A stretch of 45,650 nt of DNA. It comes from Legionella nagasakiensis (GTDB taxonomy: Bacteria; Pseudomonadota; Gammaproteobacteria; Legionellales; Legionellaceae). Within the stretch, counting starts at the first letter, position 1. Every line of letters begins with the position of its first letter. The notes beneath the pieces were generated by a model that was not told where the DNA came from, searched no databases, and was given only the letters and a program-made list of their open reading frames with translations. Shown piece after piece: positions 1-6,186 of the stretch. The stretch is from positions 1-45,650 of the forward strand of contig NZ_CAAAID010000018.1 of the NCBI RefSeq assembly GCF_900639915.1, in the 5' to 3' direction. Both the position numbers and the translations under genes were made by a program.

Positions 1-81
1 ATGAAACTCATTCAACGTCGTGCCTATGGGTTTAGAAATTTTGAAAATTATAGGTTAAGGGTTAAGGTTTTGTGTTCTTGA
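1..81 (+). CDS. ISL3-family transposase, C-terminal 26 residues only
   Basis: The frame starting at base 1 reads to a TGA at 79-81 and contains RAYGFRNFENYRLRVKVLC, the characteristic C-terminal tail of ISL3-family transposases. The ATG at position 1 is an internal methionine, not a start; the rest of the gene lies outside the window. DDE catalytic residues are therefore not visible. The family call rests on this tail and on the matching inverted repeat just downstream. Confidence 0.75.
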   Translation: MKLIQRRAYGFRNFENYRLRVKVLCS

Positions 82-92
82 TTAGTGCCCCC
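1..92 (+). mobile_element. 3' end of an ISL3-family insertion sequence (truncated by window edge)
   Basis: The first 81 bases encode a transposase C-terminus. GTGCCCCC at 85-92 follows almost at once and is the outer end of a terminal inverted repeat. Read inward, this end is GGGGGCACTAATCAAG; the IS starting at 45457 begins GGGGGCACTTTAATCGAG. The first nine bases are identical and the rest aligns with a two-base gap. The two copies are in the same orientation. The flanks (ggatttgg here, accaatta at the other copy) are not matching target duplications, so they are separate insertions or the ends of different copies. Confidence 0.75.
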
Positions 93-114
93 GGATTTGG
101 GGATGAGCCCTGTA

Positions 115-160
115 TGGCGCGCTCGGAGGGACTCGAACCCCCGACACCTTGGTTCGAAGC
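115..160 (-). other. ICE attachment site: 3' part of tRNA-Arg(TCG)
   Basis: On the minus strand this reads from the anticodon loop CTTCGAA through the 3' anticodon arm CCAAG, variable loop, T-arm GGGGG-TTCGAGT-CCCTC, acceptor strand CGAGCGC, discriminator G and CCA. The 5' half is missing: bases before the loop (CCGGG) do not pair with CCAAG and run into AT-rich sequence. A 45-base block from anticodon loop to CCA is the usual identity block (core att) for phage-type integrases. The integrase lies at the other end of the window, so this is the distal copy; the intact tRNA should lie beyond the IS at the right edge. The tRNA identity is my reading of the loop. Confidence 0.75.
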
Positions 161-225
161 CCGGTAATTTAAAATTAACTCATTGAATTTATTATATAAT
201 TAAATGTCGCCACCCACTACAATTG

Positions 226-253
226 CAGTACAGTGCATAACAGCACTGTACTG
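226..253. repeat. Perfect 11-bp inverted repeat near the ICE end
   Basis: CAGTACAGTGC and GCACTGTACTG are exact reverse complements separated by six bases (ATAACA). It lies about 65 bp inside the tRNA-derived att core and no gene is close. A hairpin or a protein-binding site (integrase or excisionase accessory site) are both possible. Confidence 0.6.
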
Positions 254-273
254 ATCCCCACAAAATCCCCACA
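254..273. promoter_or_regulatory. Tandem TCCCCACA repeats, candidate integrase arm-type sites
   Basis: Two copies of TCCCCACA lie 12 bases apart, directly after the inverted repeat and inside the island end. Short direct repeats of this kind next to a tRNA att core are typical arm-binding sites of tyrosine integrases. No binding evidence is available here. From 274 to 595 I see no gene: only a weak CCTAAT/ATTAGG hairpin (349-370) and the promoter region of the methylase gene. Confidence 0.35.
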
Positions 274-595
274 GTCAAAATTTGCAAGAGTAGTCGAATA
301 AATAGGCCGACATTATGTGCCAGTGGTACCCGAGGCTGTATTTTAAAGCCTAATCGAATTTACTATTAGGTTCTTATTGGTCAAAAAAATAATTGCTGAG
401 CCAAATATAGAGTGACTCCATCAGTGTTCGACTATGCGTTTGGTGATACAACAAATACACTTTGGTAAAAGCTTCATCTGAATACAACGGACATCTGTGG
501 CATAGTTGGCTCATAAACTATTAATTTTAATAATTAGGCTAAAATTAAACAAAAGGGATAAGTAATGATAGAAAAACAATTGCTTAGGGAGTGAG

Positions 596-1414
596 ATGGA
601 TTCAATTACTCGTATTAGGCCGTTTTTAAAGTGGGCTGGTGGTAAGTTTCAGATAATAAGTAAGATTCGTTCGAGTCTTCCCGAGGGAAGTCGTTTAATT
701 GAACCATTTTTAGGTTCAGGATCTGTTTTTTTAAACACCAATTACGAACAATTTCTACTTGCTGATATCAATGCGGATCTAATCAACCTATTCCAACATT
801 TGAAGGTTGAGAAAAGTGATTTTATTTATTTTTGTAAGAAATTTTTTAATACGGACTCTAATTCGCAATCTGTGTATTTATCATTACGTTCAGAATTTAA
901 TTCAACGAAGGATAGTTACTTAAAGTCTGCATTATTTCTCTATCTCAATCGTCATTCTTTTAATGGATTAATTCGATATAACAGCTCTGGTAAATTTAAT
1001 ACAGCTTTTGGAGATTATAAACAACCCTATTTTCCGGAAAATGAAATGTTTACTTTTATTCAAAAAGCGGAAAAAGCAGAATTTAGATGTGCTGACTATA
1101 AGGTGATTATGAAAGAGGCTGTTAAGGGAGATGTTATTTATTGTGATCCTCCATATGCTCCATTATCTGCATCAGCTAATTTTACAAAATATCATTCAAC
1201 TAGTTTTGGGCTAGAAGATCAGAGGCAGTTAGTTGAGTTAGCTAAAGAACTAGCTGCTAAGGGAGTTCCTGTGATTATATCCAATCATGATACGACTTTT
1301 ATTCAGAGCTTATATCAAGGATCACGTATCGTCAGTTTTGATGTGCAGCGTAATATAAGTTGTAACGGCAGCGCAAGAACACGAGCGAGAGAGGTACTTG
1401 CTTTATTTGATTAG
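596..1414 (+). CDS. Dam-type adenine-N6 DNA methyltransferase (D12 class)
   Basis: This is a class-alpha N6-adenine methyltransferase of the Dam/DpnM family, 272 residues, the usual length. Visible motifs are the N-terminal KWAGGK SAM-binding motif (residues about 13-18), EPFLGSGSVF (about 36-45) and the catalytic DPPY at about 183-186. These proteins methylate GATC or a related site; the exact specificity cannot be read. The ATG at 596 has a good ribosome site (AGGGAGTGAG). The nuclease gene starts 11 bp after the stop, so the two look like a type II restriction-modification pair in one operon, with a HEPN-like gene third. An orphan methylase plus unrelated nuclease is the alternative, less likely given the spacing. 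Confidence 0.9.
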   Translation: MDSITRIRPFLKWAGGKFQIISKIRSSLPEGSRLIEPFLGSGSVFLNTNYEQFLLADINADLINLFQHLKVEKSDFIYFCKKFFNTDSNSQSVYLSLRSEFNSTKDSYLKSALFLYLNRHSFNGLIRYNSSGKFNTAFGDYKQPYFPENEMFTFIQKAEKAEFRCADYKVIMKEAVKGDVIYCDPPYAPLSASANFTKYHSTSFGLEDQRQLVELAKELAAKGVPVIISNHDTTFIQSLYQGSRIVSFDVQRNISCNGSARTRAREVLALFD

Positions 1415-1424
1415 GGGCAATGTT

Positions 1425-1916
1425 ATGAAACAAGGTGGCTCATATGCAAACAGTAGTGGAGGGGTTCTGGAAGGATTAGTAGAATTTGCCCTTACAAAAA
1501 AAGGATTTACTGTTGTTCGGTATAAAGATTGGAGATTAAACCCATCGAGTTATAGTGAGGAGTTATTATTAAAAAATGTTCCATATGAGGGGCTTTATAA
1601 GCATGCTAGTGCTACAGAATTTGTCTTAATGTCAAAAGCCTACAATCTAAACACTAGAATTGAATGTAAATGGCAACAAGTTTCTGGAAGTGTAGACGAA
1701 AAACTTCCATATTTATTTTTAAACTGTTCTGAAAAAATGGTTGAACCACACATTATTATTTTGCTAGACGGAGGTGGTGCAAAACCTGGAGCAATAGAAT
1801 GGCTCCGTGATGCATGCGAAAAATTTAATCTAAAAGAAGCCACAACCTCTAAGCGCAAGATCGATTTAATGAGTATGACTGAGTTTGTTCAATGGGTTAA
1901 TTCAGTTTTTAAATAA
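1425..1916 (+). CDS. PD-(D/E)XK-type nuclease, probable restriction partner of the methylase
   Basis: 163 residues. The start is placed at the ATG at 1425 because GGGGCAATGTT gives a ribosome site; an in-frame codon at 1398 would overlap the methylase. The protein opens with GGSYANSSGGVLEGLVEFAL, a pattern I associate with small PD-(D/E)XK nucleases, and has the likely catalytic strand RIECKWQQ (E-x-K) near residue 85-92 followed by VSGSVDEKLPY. An acidic residue of the N-terminal helix (E in LEGLVEF) is a plausible further active-site residue. Together with the adjacent Dam-type methylase this suggests a type II restriction enzyme, though it is shorter than MboI/DpnII-type enzymes. Cleavage specificity cannot be inferred. 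Confidence 0.65.
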   Translation: MKQGGSYANSSGGVLEGLVEFALTKKGFTVVRYKDWRLNPSSYSEELLLKNVPYEGLYKHASATEFVLMSKAYNLNTRIECKWQQVSGSVDEKLPYLFLNCSEKMVEPHIIILLDGGGAKPGAIEWLRDACEKFNLKEATTSKRKIDLMSMTEFVQWVNSVFK

Positions 1917-1948
1917 CATCATTATTTGGGGAGCATGGTGGGAATATT

Positions 1949-2566
1949 ATGTTGGAAGATCTAAATGCAATTAATAGTGGAATGGTAGAGTTTGGTTGTT
2001 CACTATTAGGAAAAAGTTTATATGACTTAACTTTTGCTCCAATGGGAGGTGAATGTGTTCACCCTTATGCTTATTCAAGTCTTGTGCAAGCATTAGAAAT
2101 TTTAATGAAAGCAGCTATTGCGGAGAAGCACCCATTATTAATTTATGAAAAAATACCAAAATTAACGTCGAAAAATGATCAATTGAATGAGTTTTTTAAG
2201 AAAGCCCGATCCCGTAGTTTTTTAGATCTTCCAGATCTTTTAGCTTTGACAACCAATTACCAAATTGAATATAACTTGCTAGAAATAGCATGGATTAATA
2301 GGTGTAAAATAATACATATTGGGCACAGTTTTAGTTTGGATTACACTTACTCTGGATTAGAATTAACCTTTAACGTTATTGATCCTTTTATTTATAAATT
2401 TTGGAATAGAAGTTCGATTGATGAAACTACCTCATTTGATTCAGAAACTCCAATTTATTTAGTAGAGCACTGTCTTGATTACAATATCAATTTTAAAATG
2501 AGAAAGGGACAAATTGATAAAGATGAAGATATTTTTCCGAGAATTACAGAGCAGCACTATTATTAA
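1949..2566 (+). CDS. HEPN-like protein of unknown function, third gene of the restriction operon
   Basis: 205 residues, 32 bp after the nuclease gene, same strand. I do not recognise a named family. It is predicted to be largely helical; residues 118-123 read RCKIIH, an R-x4-H motif, preceded by a helix containing the segment ALEILMKAAIAEKHP. That arrangement (helix with conserved E/K then RxxxxH) is what HEPN-domain RNases and HEPN-fold defence proteins show. If correct, it could act as an RNA-targeting abortive-infection partner when restriction fails. There is no membrane segment or signal peptide. The HEPN call is inference from one motif; the protein could equally be a structural or immunity component. 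Confidence 0.45.
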   Translation: MLEDLNAINSGMVEFGCSLLGKSLYDLTFAPMGGECVHPYAYSSLVQALEILMKAAIAEKHPLLIYEKIPKLTSKNDQLNEFFKKARSRSFLDLPDLLALTTNYQIEYNLLEIAWINRCKIIHIGHSFSLDYTYSGLELTFNVIDPFIYKFWNRSSIDETTSFDSETPIYLVEHCLDYNINFKMRKGQIDKDEDIFPRITEQHYY

Positions 2567-2649
2567 ATGGACAGTGTTGAATAATATTGTGTAAAGGTAT
2601 TATTGAGAAAGCCATAGCGGTCAATATCATTCTACAGACATCAAATAAA

Positions 2650-2669
2650 AAGCCCCAAAGAAGGGGCTT
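2650..2669 (-). terminator. Rho-independent terminator of the ardA operon
   Basis: AAGCCCC and GGGGCTT are perfect inverted repeats around a six-base loop. On the minus strand the stem is followed by TTTTTATTT. The stem overlaps the ardA stop codon (2668-2670), so it ends the ardA transcript directly. Confidence 0.8.
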
Positions 2670-3174
2670 AGTAATTAGAAAAAACATGCGTTTGACCATC
2701 TGCTTCTACCGAAAGATAATCGCTTATAAATAGATCACGCGCAAAAGCTTCATAATCAAAATAAAATAGCAAATCCTCCGGTATTGTACTGCTGTAGCAG
2801 TCGTCAAAAAGCGCACGGGCGAAATCAACTTCATTATCATAAGCTCCGTGATAATTTTCCTCTAACATCCTCTCTGCGTCTTCAATAGAGTAGTAGCTAA
2901 AAAGTTCAGCACCTAACTCCCCATGCTTCATAATGAAGGAGGCAAGCTCCGCAACATCATTGATGCTGTCATACTCACTAATTTGTGCACCACCAAATCC
3001 TTCAAAATCATGGATCGCAAATTCCTCTGCATCCTCAATGGGGCTTTTAGCCAACATTTCATGAATTTCATCATAAATGGTGTTTGCATCTTGAGTTGCA
3101 TCAATCCATTCTCCATGTAGTATGCCATTGTTATAAGCTGCAAGACATGCAACATAAATTTGAGGTGTATCCAT
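2668..3174 (-). CDS. ardA: ArdA-family antirestriction protein
   Basis: 168 residues, very acidic (many D/E, few K/R), the hallmark of DNA-mimic ArdA proteins of about 165-170 residues. The N-terminal stretch PQIYVACLAAYNNGILHGEW and the following D-x-I-HEML region match ArdA. ArdA mimics the bent DNA substrate and blocks type I restriction-modification enzymes, protecting the ICE as single-stranded DNA enters a new host and is made double-stranded. It is the second gene of a minus-strand pair (with 3237-3497) and ends in a strong terminator. The leader of this pair contains a hammerhead ribozyme. Confidence 0.9.
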   Translation of the reverse strand: MDTPQIYVACLAAYNNGILHGEWIDATQDANTIYDEIHEMLAKSPIEDAEEFAIHDFEGFGGAQISEYDSINDVAELASFIMKHGELGAELFSYYSIEDAERMLEENYHGAYDNEVDFARALFDDCYSSTIPEDLLFYFDYEAFARDLFISDYLSVEADGQTHVFSNY

Positions 3175-3236
3175 TTTAAGACTCCTTGTAAAAGGAGTGC
3201 TACTCTCTAAGTAGAAATAAGCACTCCTACTTAGGG

Positions 3237-3497
3237 TTAAACTAAATTGAGTCGAGGATGTTGATCCTCTAAAAGAGAATGCAATTTTTTGCTTAGCCGT
3301 TTAATTTCCTCTATATCTTGTGCTGATAACTCTTCGTGCAAGGCATGAAATTCATTAATACAACAAGCTAAATCAAAAAATACATATTCCTTTCTTGAGA
3401 TAGTAGAACTCACATTTTCCATGATTTTCTCCAAAAATTGGGAAAACCACCACATCAGGGAAGTTTCTCCCAGATGATTAAAAAATGAGTCATCCAT
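3237..3497 (-). CDS. Small hypothetical protein upstream of ardA
   Basis: 86 residues, no family recognised. It is 62 bp upstream of ardA on the same strand and probably cotranscribed. The sequence is amphipathic and helical with an acidic C-terminal half; there is a single Cys-Cys near the middle (LACCINEF) and no signal peptide. The gap to ardA holds CTCCTT (AAGGAG on the minus strand) as the ardA ribosome site. The gene sits 198 bp downstream of the hammerhead ribozyme at 3695-3744. It could be an accessory antirestriction or regulatory protein; nothing more can be said. Confidence 0.6.
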   Translation of the reverse strand: MDDSFFNHLGETSLMWWFSQFLEKIMENVSSTISRKEYVFFDLACCINEFHALHEELSAQDIEEIKRLSKKLHSLLEDQHPRLNLV

Positions 3498-3649
3498 ACT
3501 CGATTACGACAAGTCTGGTTGATTCGCCTAATTTTTAAAGAACAGCCGTTCGCAAAATGAACAATTGCGAATGGATAAACAGGTTTAAAACAAGAGGTTT
3601 TAATGTGGTTTCACCCTGGTGGGTGATCAGTGATCGAAACTGAGGTTCC

Positions 3650-3694
3650 CGACTTAACGTTCTGCCATAAGATTAGGGAATGATAGTGGCTCTT
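3650..3694 (-). ncRNA. Conserved RNA segment downstream of hammerhead copy 1
   Basis: Immediately 3' of the predicted cleavage site on the minus strand is a block that is nearly identical to 5859-5903: about six substitutions over 45 bases. It can form a GCCA/UGGC stem (3690-3687 with 3667-3664) around a conserved loop. Further into the leader are other hairpins: TCACCC/GGGTGA at 3611-3626 and TTCGCAA/TTGCGAA at about 3549-3571. The conservation is stronger here than in the ribozyme loops, so this part is likely functional. Together with the ribozyme it fills most of the gene-free stretch 3498-3832. Confidence 0.5.
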
Positions 3695-3744
3695 CACAAG
3701 ACCTATTGAGGTTTCGCCAGGCTCTCACTGGCTCTTCAGTTGTG
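3695..3744 (-). ncRNA. Hammerhead ribozyme, type I topology (copy 1)
   Basis: On the minus strand, 5' to 3': stem I strand CACAA; core CUGAAGA (fits CUGANGA); stem II GCCAG/CUGGC with a seven-base loop UGAGAGC; core GAAA; stem III ACCU/AGGU with loop CAAU; cleavage triplet GUC; stem I strand UUGUG. All invariant hammerhead core positions are present and all three helices are perfect. Cleavage is predicted 3' of the C that is complementary to + base 3700. Stems II and III are closed by loops and stem I is open, giving type I. It lies in the 5' leader of the ardA pair. A second copy at 5904 has compensatory changes in stem I. Confidence 0.85.
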
Positions 3745-3784
3745 TTATATACCTAGTACTCTAAACTGTTACAACAAATAAATC

Positions 3785-3828
3785 AATCAAAACGTGTTAT
3801 TTATTTAAAAATAAAACACGTTTTGATT
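3785..3828. repeat. 14-bp perfect inverted repeat after the recombinase genes
   Basis: AATCAAAACGTGTT and AACACGTTTTGATT are exact reverse complements, 16 bases apart, five bases beyond the stop of the downstream recombinase gene. It could serve as a transcription terminator for the recombinase operon. The core CGTGTT resembles sites in the lvrR-lvrA gap, upstream of helC and upstream of the AlpA-like gene, so an operator role is also possible. Confidence 0.55.
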
Positions 3829-3832
3829 TATT

Positions 3833-4732
3833 TCATCCGCAATAGATCCTTGTTATTGATATGCGAGAGTGTCCTAATTCAAGGCTAATCATTTGACGTG
3901 CTTTTCTATCCATGGCTTTTTCTATTGGATTCATGTCCTGAAATTTTTTCCCGCCTTCAAATGGGCATAGCATTCCTTTATTTTTTGAATCAAATAATTG
4001 GGTTAGCTCTCTATATCGTCTTTGGGCATAGGCATGTCTTAAGCCATGCAGTTTACTAACTCCCATGATTTTTGCTTGTTCTTCATAATGACTTAAGTGC
4101 TGTTTATAGGTTCTATTAGACGGTATTAGCGATTCCCCAGTCTTGACCTGCTGAGAAACCTTTGTTAACCATTGACGTTGCGCCTCATTTGTTATGTTTA
4201 ATGTTCTGCCTATGCCTCCTTTTGTCCAACTTGGTTTAATCGTCAAGCTATCCCCATGGTGTGCTTCACTAAGCGTAAATTTCATGGATTCTTCACGCCT
4301 TAGGCCAAAAAGCATCTGACCTTCAAGGGATAATCTAATATAAGGATCGGTGCACCTGGATAGATCGATATGATGAATTGCTTTGTTGATTGAAGATACA
4401 TAAGAGCGTTGACCGATGTTATAGGCACCATTTTCTGGCTTAATGAGCATGGGATTATCCAATAGACAAGCTGTTTTGCGTAGTTTGGCCATATAGTTTT
4501 TAATTGTTCCTGTATTTTTCCCTTCAGATTTCCAGTGTTCTACTAACACGTAGATATGTTTTGCTTTTAATCCTTTTATATGACCAATTTTATAGCCAAG
4601 CTCATGTAAATCTTTCACACATCGAAATAGCATGTGACGCATGTCTGATTGACTGGCATAGGAGTGGTTATATGCTTTTTTAACCAATTCATTGATTGAA
4701 AATTTTGCCGAACGCAATTTTGTATTACTCAT
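3833..4732 (-). CDS. Tyrosine recombinase, full catalytic set, second of a tandem pair
   Basis: 299 residues from the ATG at 4732, preceded by GGAG; an in-frame codon at 4777 lies inside the neighbouring gene. The C-terminal catalytic domain shows GLRREES (first Arg, about 143), a basic residue in PSWTKGG, HGLRHAY (His-x-x-Arg, about 226), LGHSRISITRIY with the second His and the Tyr nucleophile near 297. The N-terminal domain (KDLHELGYKIGHIKGLKAKH...VEHWKSEG) is the SAM-like core-binding domain also seen in the neighbour, matching the phage integrase N-terminal plus Integrase_1 pairing. It overlaps the upstream gene by eight bases, so the two are translationally coupled. A relative of XerC/D-like or TcpM-like enzymes acting on the hammerhead repeats or on oriT is possible, but inference. 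Confidence 0.75.
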   Translation of the reverse strand: MSNTKLRSAKFSINELVKKAYNHSYASQSDMRHMLFRCVKDLHELGYKIGHIKGLKAKHIYVLVEHWKSEGKNTGTIKNYMAKLRKTACLLDNPMLIKPENGAYNIGQRSYVSSINKAIHHIDLSRCTDPYIRLSLEGQMLFGLRREESMKFTLSEAHHGDSLTIKPSWTKGGIGRTLNITNEAQRQWLTKVSQQVKTGESLIPSNRTYKQHLSHYEEQAKIMGVSKLHGLRHAYAQRRYRELTQLFDSKNKGMLCPFEGGKKFQDMNPIEKAMDRKARQMISLELGHSRISITRIYCG

Positions 4733-5528
4733 GCAGATAACTCCAAAGCGTGCGTCTGGATTGCAGCCCCATTTCACGCATGATTGTTTGTTTCGCTAGG
4801 TAAGGGGACAAGATTTGACACAGTTCTGGATACATACTCTTGGCATAAAAACAGCGGTAGCTCCTTGATGATGACAAGCCTATTTTTTTTATTGCATGGC
4901 TGTACGCACCGCGTACAGAATGATATCCAAAAGTTAAAATCAAACTTTCTTCTTTGCATAGTGTTTGAAGTGTTTTATTGGCTTGAGCTTGCTTATCATT
5001 TCTAACAGGAATCCTCCTGTCGTGGCTATTTGTGGCAATATCTCTTGTAATCCAAAGTGAATTTTCCTGAATATGGATAGCAGGATTTAGACGCATTGCT
5101 TCACTCAGCGTTAATCCAAAATAAATCTGAAATTCAATCACTATTTTTGCAATGGGATTTTTTAGTATTTCCAAATGATTATTTGGAAATAGGATTGTCT
5201 TGGAGCGAAGTTGAGCGCATTTAATTCCCAAATTCTGGTTGCTAATATTATCAATTGTATGGTCGATACTTTGAAAAAATCTACGAATGAGGGTCATGTA
5301 TTTCATGATGGTTTTGGGTTTGATCTCTTCTTTTTGCCAATGAGCAACAAGTCGCACCATATGATCATGAGTAACTGCATGCCATTTGGAGGGAACATGG
5401 CCAATATGATATAAATCACGAATCATTTTGTGTAATACAAAATGACGGTGTTTTTTCGCGCGGAATGACCCCGTGTGATTGTGTTTACAATACTGATCTA
5501 CTTGTTGTCTGAGCTGACTTTTTCTCAT
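4725..5528 (-). CDS. Degenerate tyrosine recombinase-like protein, first of a tandem pair
   Basis: 267 residues, starting at the ATG at 5528 after AGAGGGTTACAG; a TTG at 5618 is an unlikely extension. The N-terminal domain (IRDLYHIGHVPSKWHAVTHDH...VAHWQ) parallels that of the next gene, so the two are paralogues. In the catalytic domain, FGLTLSEAMRL replaces the usual FGLRREE (first Arg lost), SYRCFYA keeps an Arg where His-x-x-Arg is expected but lacks the His, and MGLQSRRTLWSYL lacks the second His while a Tyr remains. It is probably catalytically weak or inactive and may act as a DNA-binding or heterodimer partner. A hammerhead ribozyme lies 376 bases upstream in its leader. Confidence 0.65.
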   Translation of the reverse strand: MRKSQLRQQVDQYCKHNHTGSFRAKKHRHFVLHKMIRDLYHIGHVPSKWHAVTHDHMVRLVAHWQKEEIKPKTIMKYMTLIRRFFQSIDHTIDNISNQNLGIKCAQLRSKTILFPNNHLEILKNPIAKIVIEFQIYFGLTLSEAMRLNPAIHIQENSLWITRDIATNSHDRRIPVRNDKQAQANKTLQTLCKEESLILTFGYHSVRGAYSHAIKKIGLSSSRSYRCFYAKSMYPELCQILSPYLAKQTIMREMGLQSRRTLWSYLHE

Positions 5529-5858
5529 CTGTAACCCTCTAAAACTATTTGCCCTGGTATTTTGTTTAGTGTTGGTAGAGCGGCTTGCAAGATTGCAGTA
5601 CCAGGCGTAGTGCCTCAAGACTCAGTTCAGGGGCAAATCAGTTTAAACTACAAACTTCTATTGACCTGATTACATAGGTACTACTTTTTTATGATGGTGA
5701 TCTCCTTAGGTTTAATGGTTTTAAATACAACAAAGTCTCTACGAACTATTGTAGCGCACGGGGCAATACAGAGATGGTATTGTGAGGTTCAATTCTTAAA
5801 GAATTGTATTGCTTTTTATTACAATAGATTCTGCGAAGTGCAGATGGTGTTTTGTTCT

Positions 5859-5903
5859 CGACTTATCGTTCTGCCACAAGATTAGAGAATGAGAGTGGCT
5901 ATT
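5859..5903 (-). ncRNA. Conserved RNA segment downstream of hammerhead copy 2
   Basis: This is the counterpart of 3650-3694, in the leader of the recombinase operon. The stem is GCCAC/GUGGC (5899-5895 with 5877-5873). Beyond it are a CTGC/GCAG hairpin (5831-5843), AATTCTTAAAGAATT and CAATAC/GTATTG (about 5764-5782), comparable in position though not in sequence with the hairpins after copy 1. Apart from these and the ribozyme I see nothing gene-like in 5529-6186; a 64-codon plus-strand frame at 5691 runs antisense through the structured leader and looks spurious. Confidence 0.5.
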
Positions 5904-5956
5904 GCATAAGACCTGTTAAGGTTTCGCCGGAATCGCACCGGTCTCGTCAGTTATGC
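5904..5956 (-). ncRNA. Hammerhead ribozyme, type I topology (copy 2)
   Basis: Minus strand, 5' to 3': stem I GCAUAA; core CUGACGA; stem II G-(A)-CCGG/CCGG-C with one bulged A and a seven-base loop UGCGAUU; GAAA; stem III ACCU/AGGU with loop UAAC; GUC; stem I UUAUGC. The core is identical to copy 1 apart from the freely variable position 7. Stem I differs between copies at both strands in a pairing-preserving way (CACAA/UUGUG against GCAUAA/UUAUGC), which supports selection for the fold. The predicted cleavage is 3' of the base opposite + 5910. The bulge in stem II is the only irregularity. Confidence 0.82.
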
Positions 5957-6186
5957 TTAATGTCACATTAGCAAAACGATTCGTGTTGGACAAGGGCTTT
6001 TAAATGATTATTTTGAGCAATCGCGTTGCACGCGCTTGCTCAATGATAAGTAGTAGATTGAATTTATTGAAAAATTTCGCAGCCATTCGGCTGCGTCACT
6101 GCGGATAAATCCTCAGTGACGCAGCCGCAAATTTATTTGTCAGATATTAATCTAAACTATAAAGACAATATTTAGTTGGATAAATT

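Noticed and set aside
115-180. Complete tRNA gene at the left end
   Set aside because: Only the part from the anticodon loop to CCA is present; the 5' half does not pair and is AT-rich.
1640-1858. Minus-strand frame inside the nuclease gene
   Set aside because: Shadow of a well-supported plus-strand gene; no ribosome site or known domain.
3633-3650. CGAAAC on the plus strand that looks like a hammerhead core piece
   Set aside because: No CUGANGA and no pairing stems surround it on that strand.
4725-5528. Frameshifted or recently broken recombinase
   Set aside because: The frame is intact, has its own ribosome site and is coupled to its paralogue; the missing residues look like divergence, not damage.
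5691-5885. 64-codon plus-strand frame upstream of the recombinase operon
   Set aside because: It runs antisense through the structured RNA block and has no ribosome site; the ribozyme and hairpins explain the sequence better.
3650-5956. CRISPR-like array from the repeated blocks
   Set aside because: Only two copies, 2.2 kb apart and imperfect; no short regular spacing and no cas genes.
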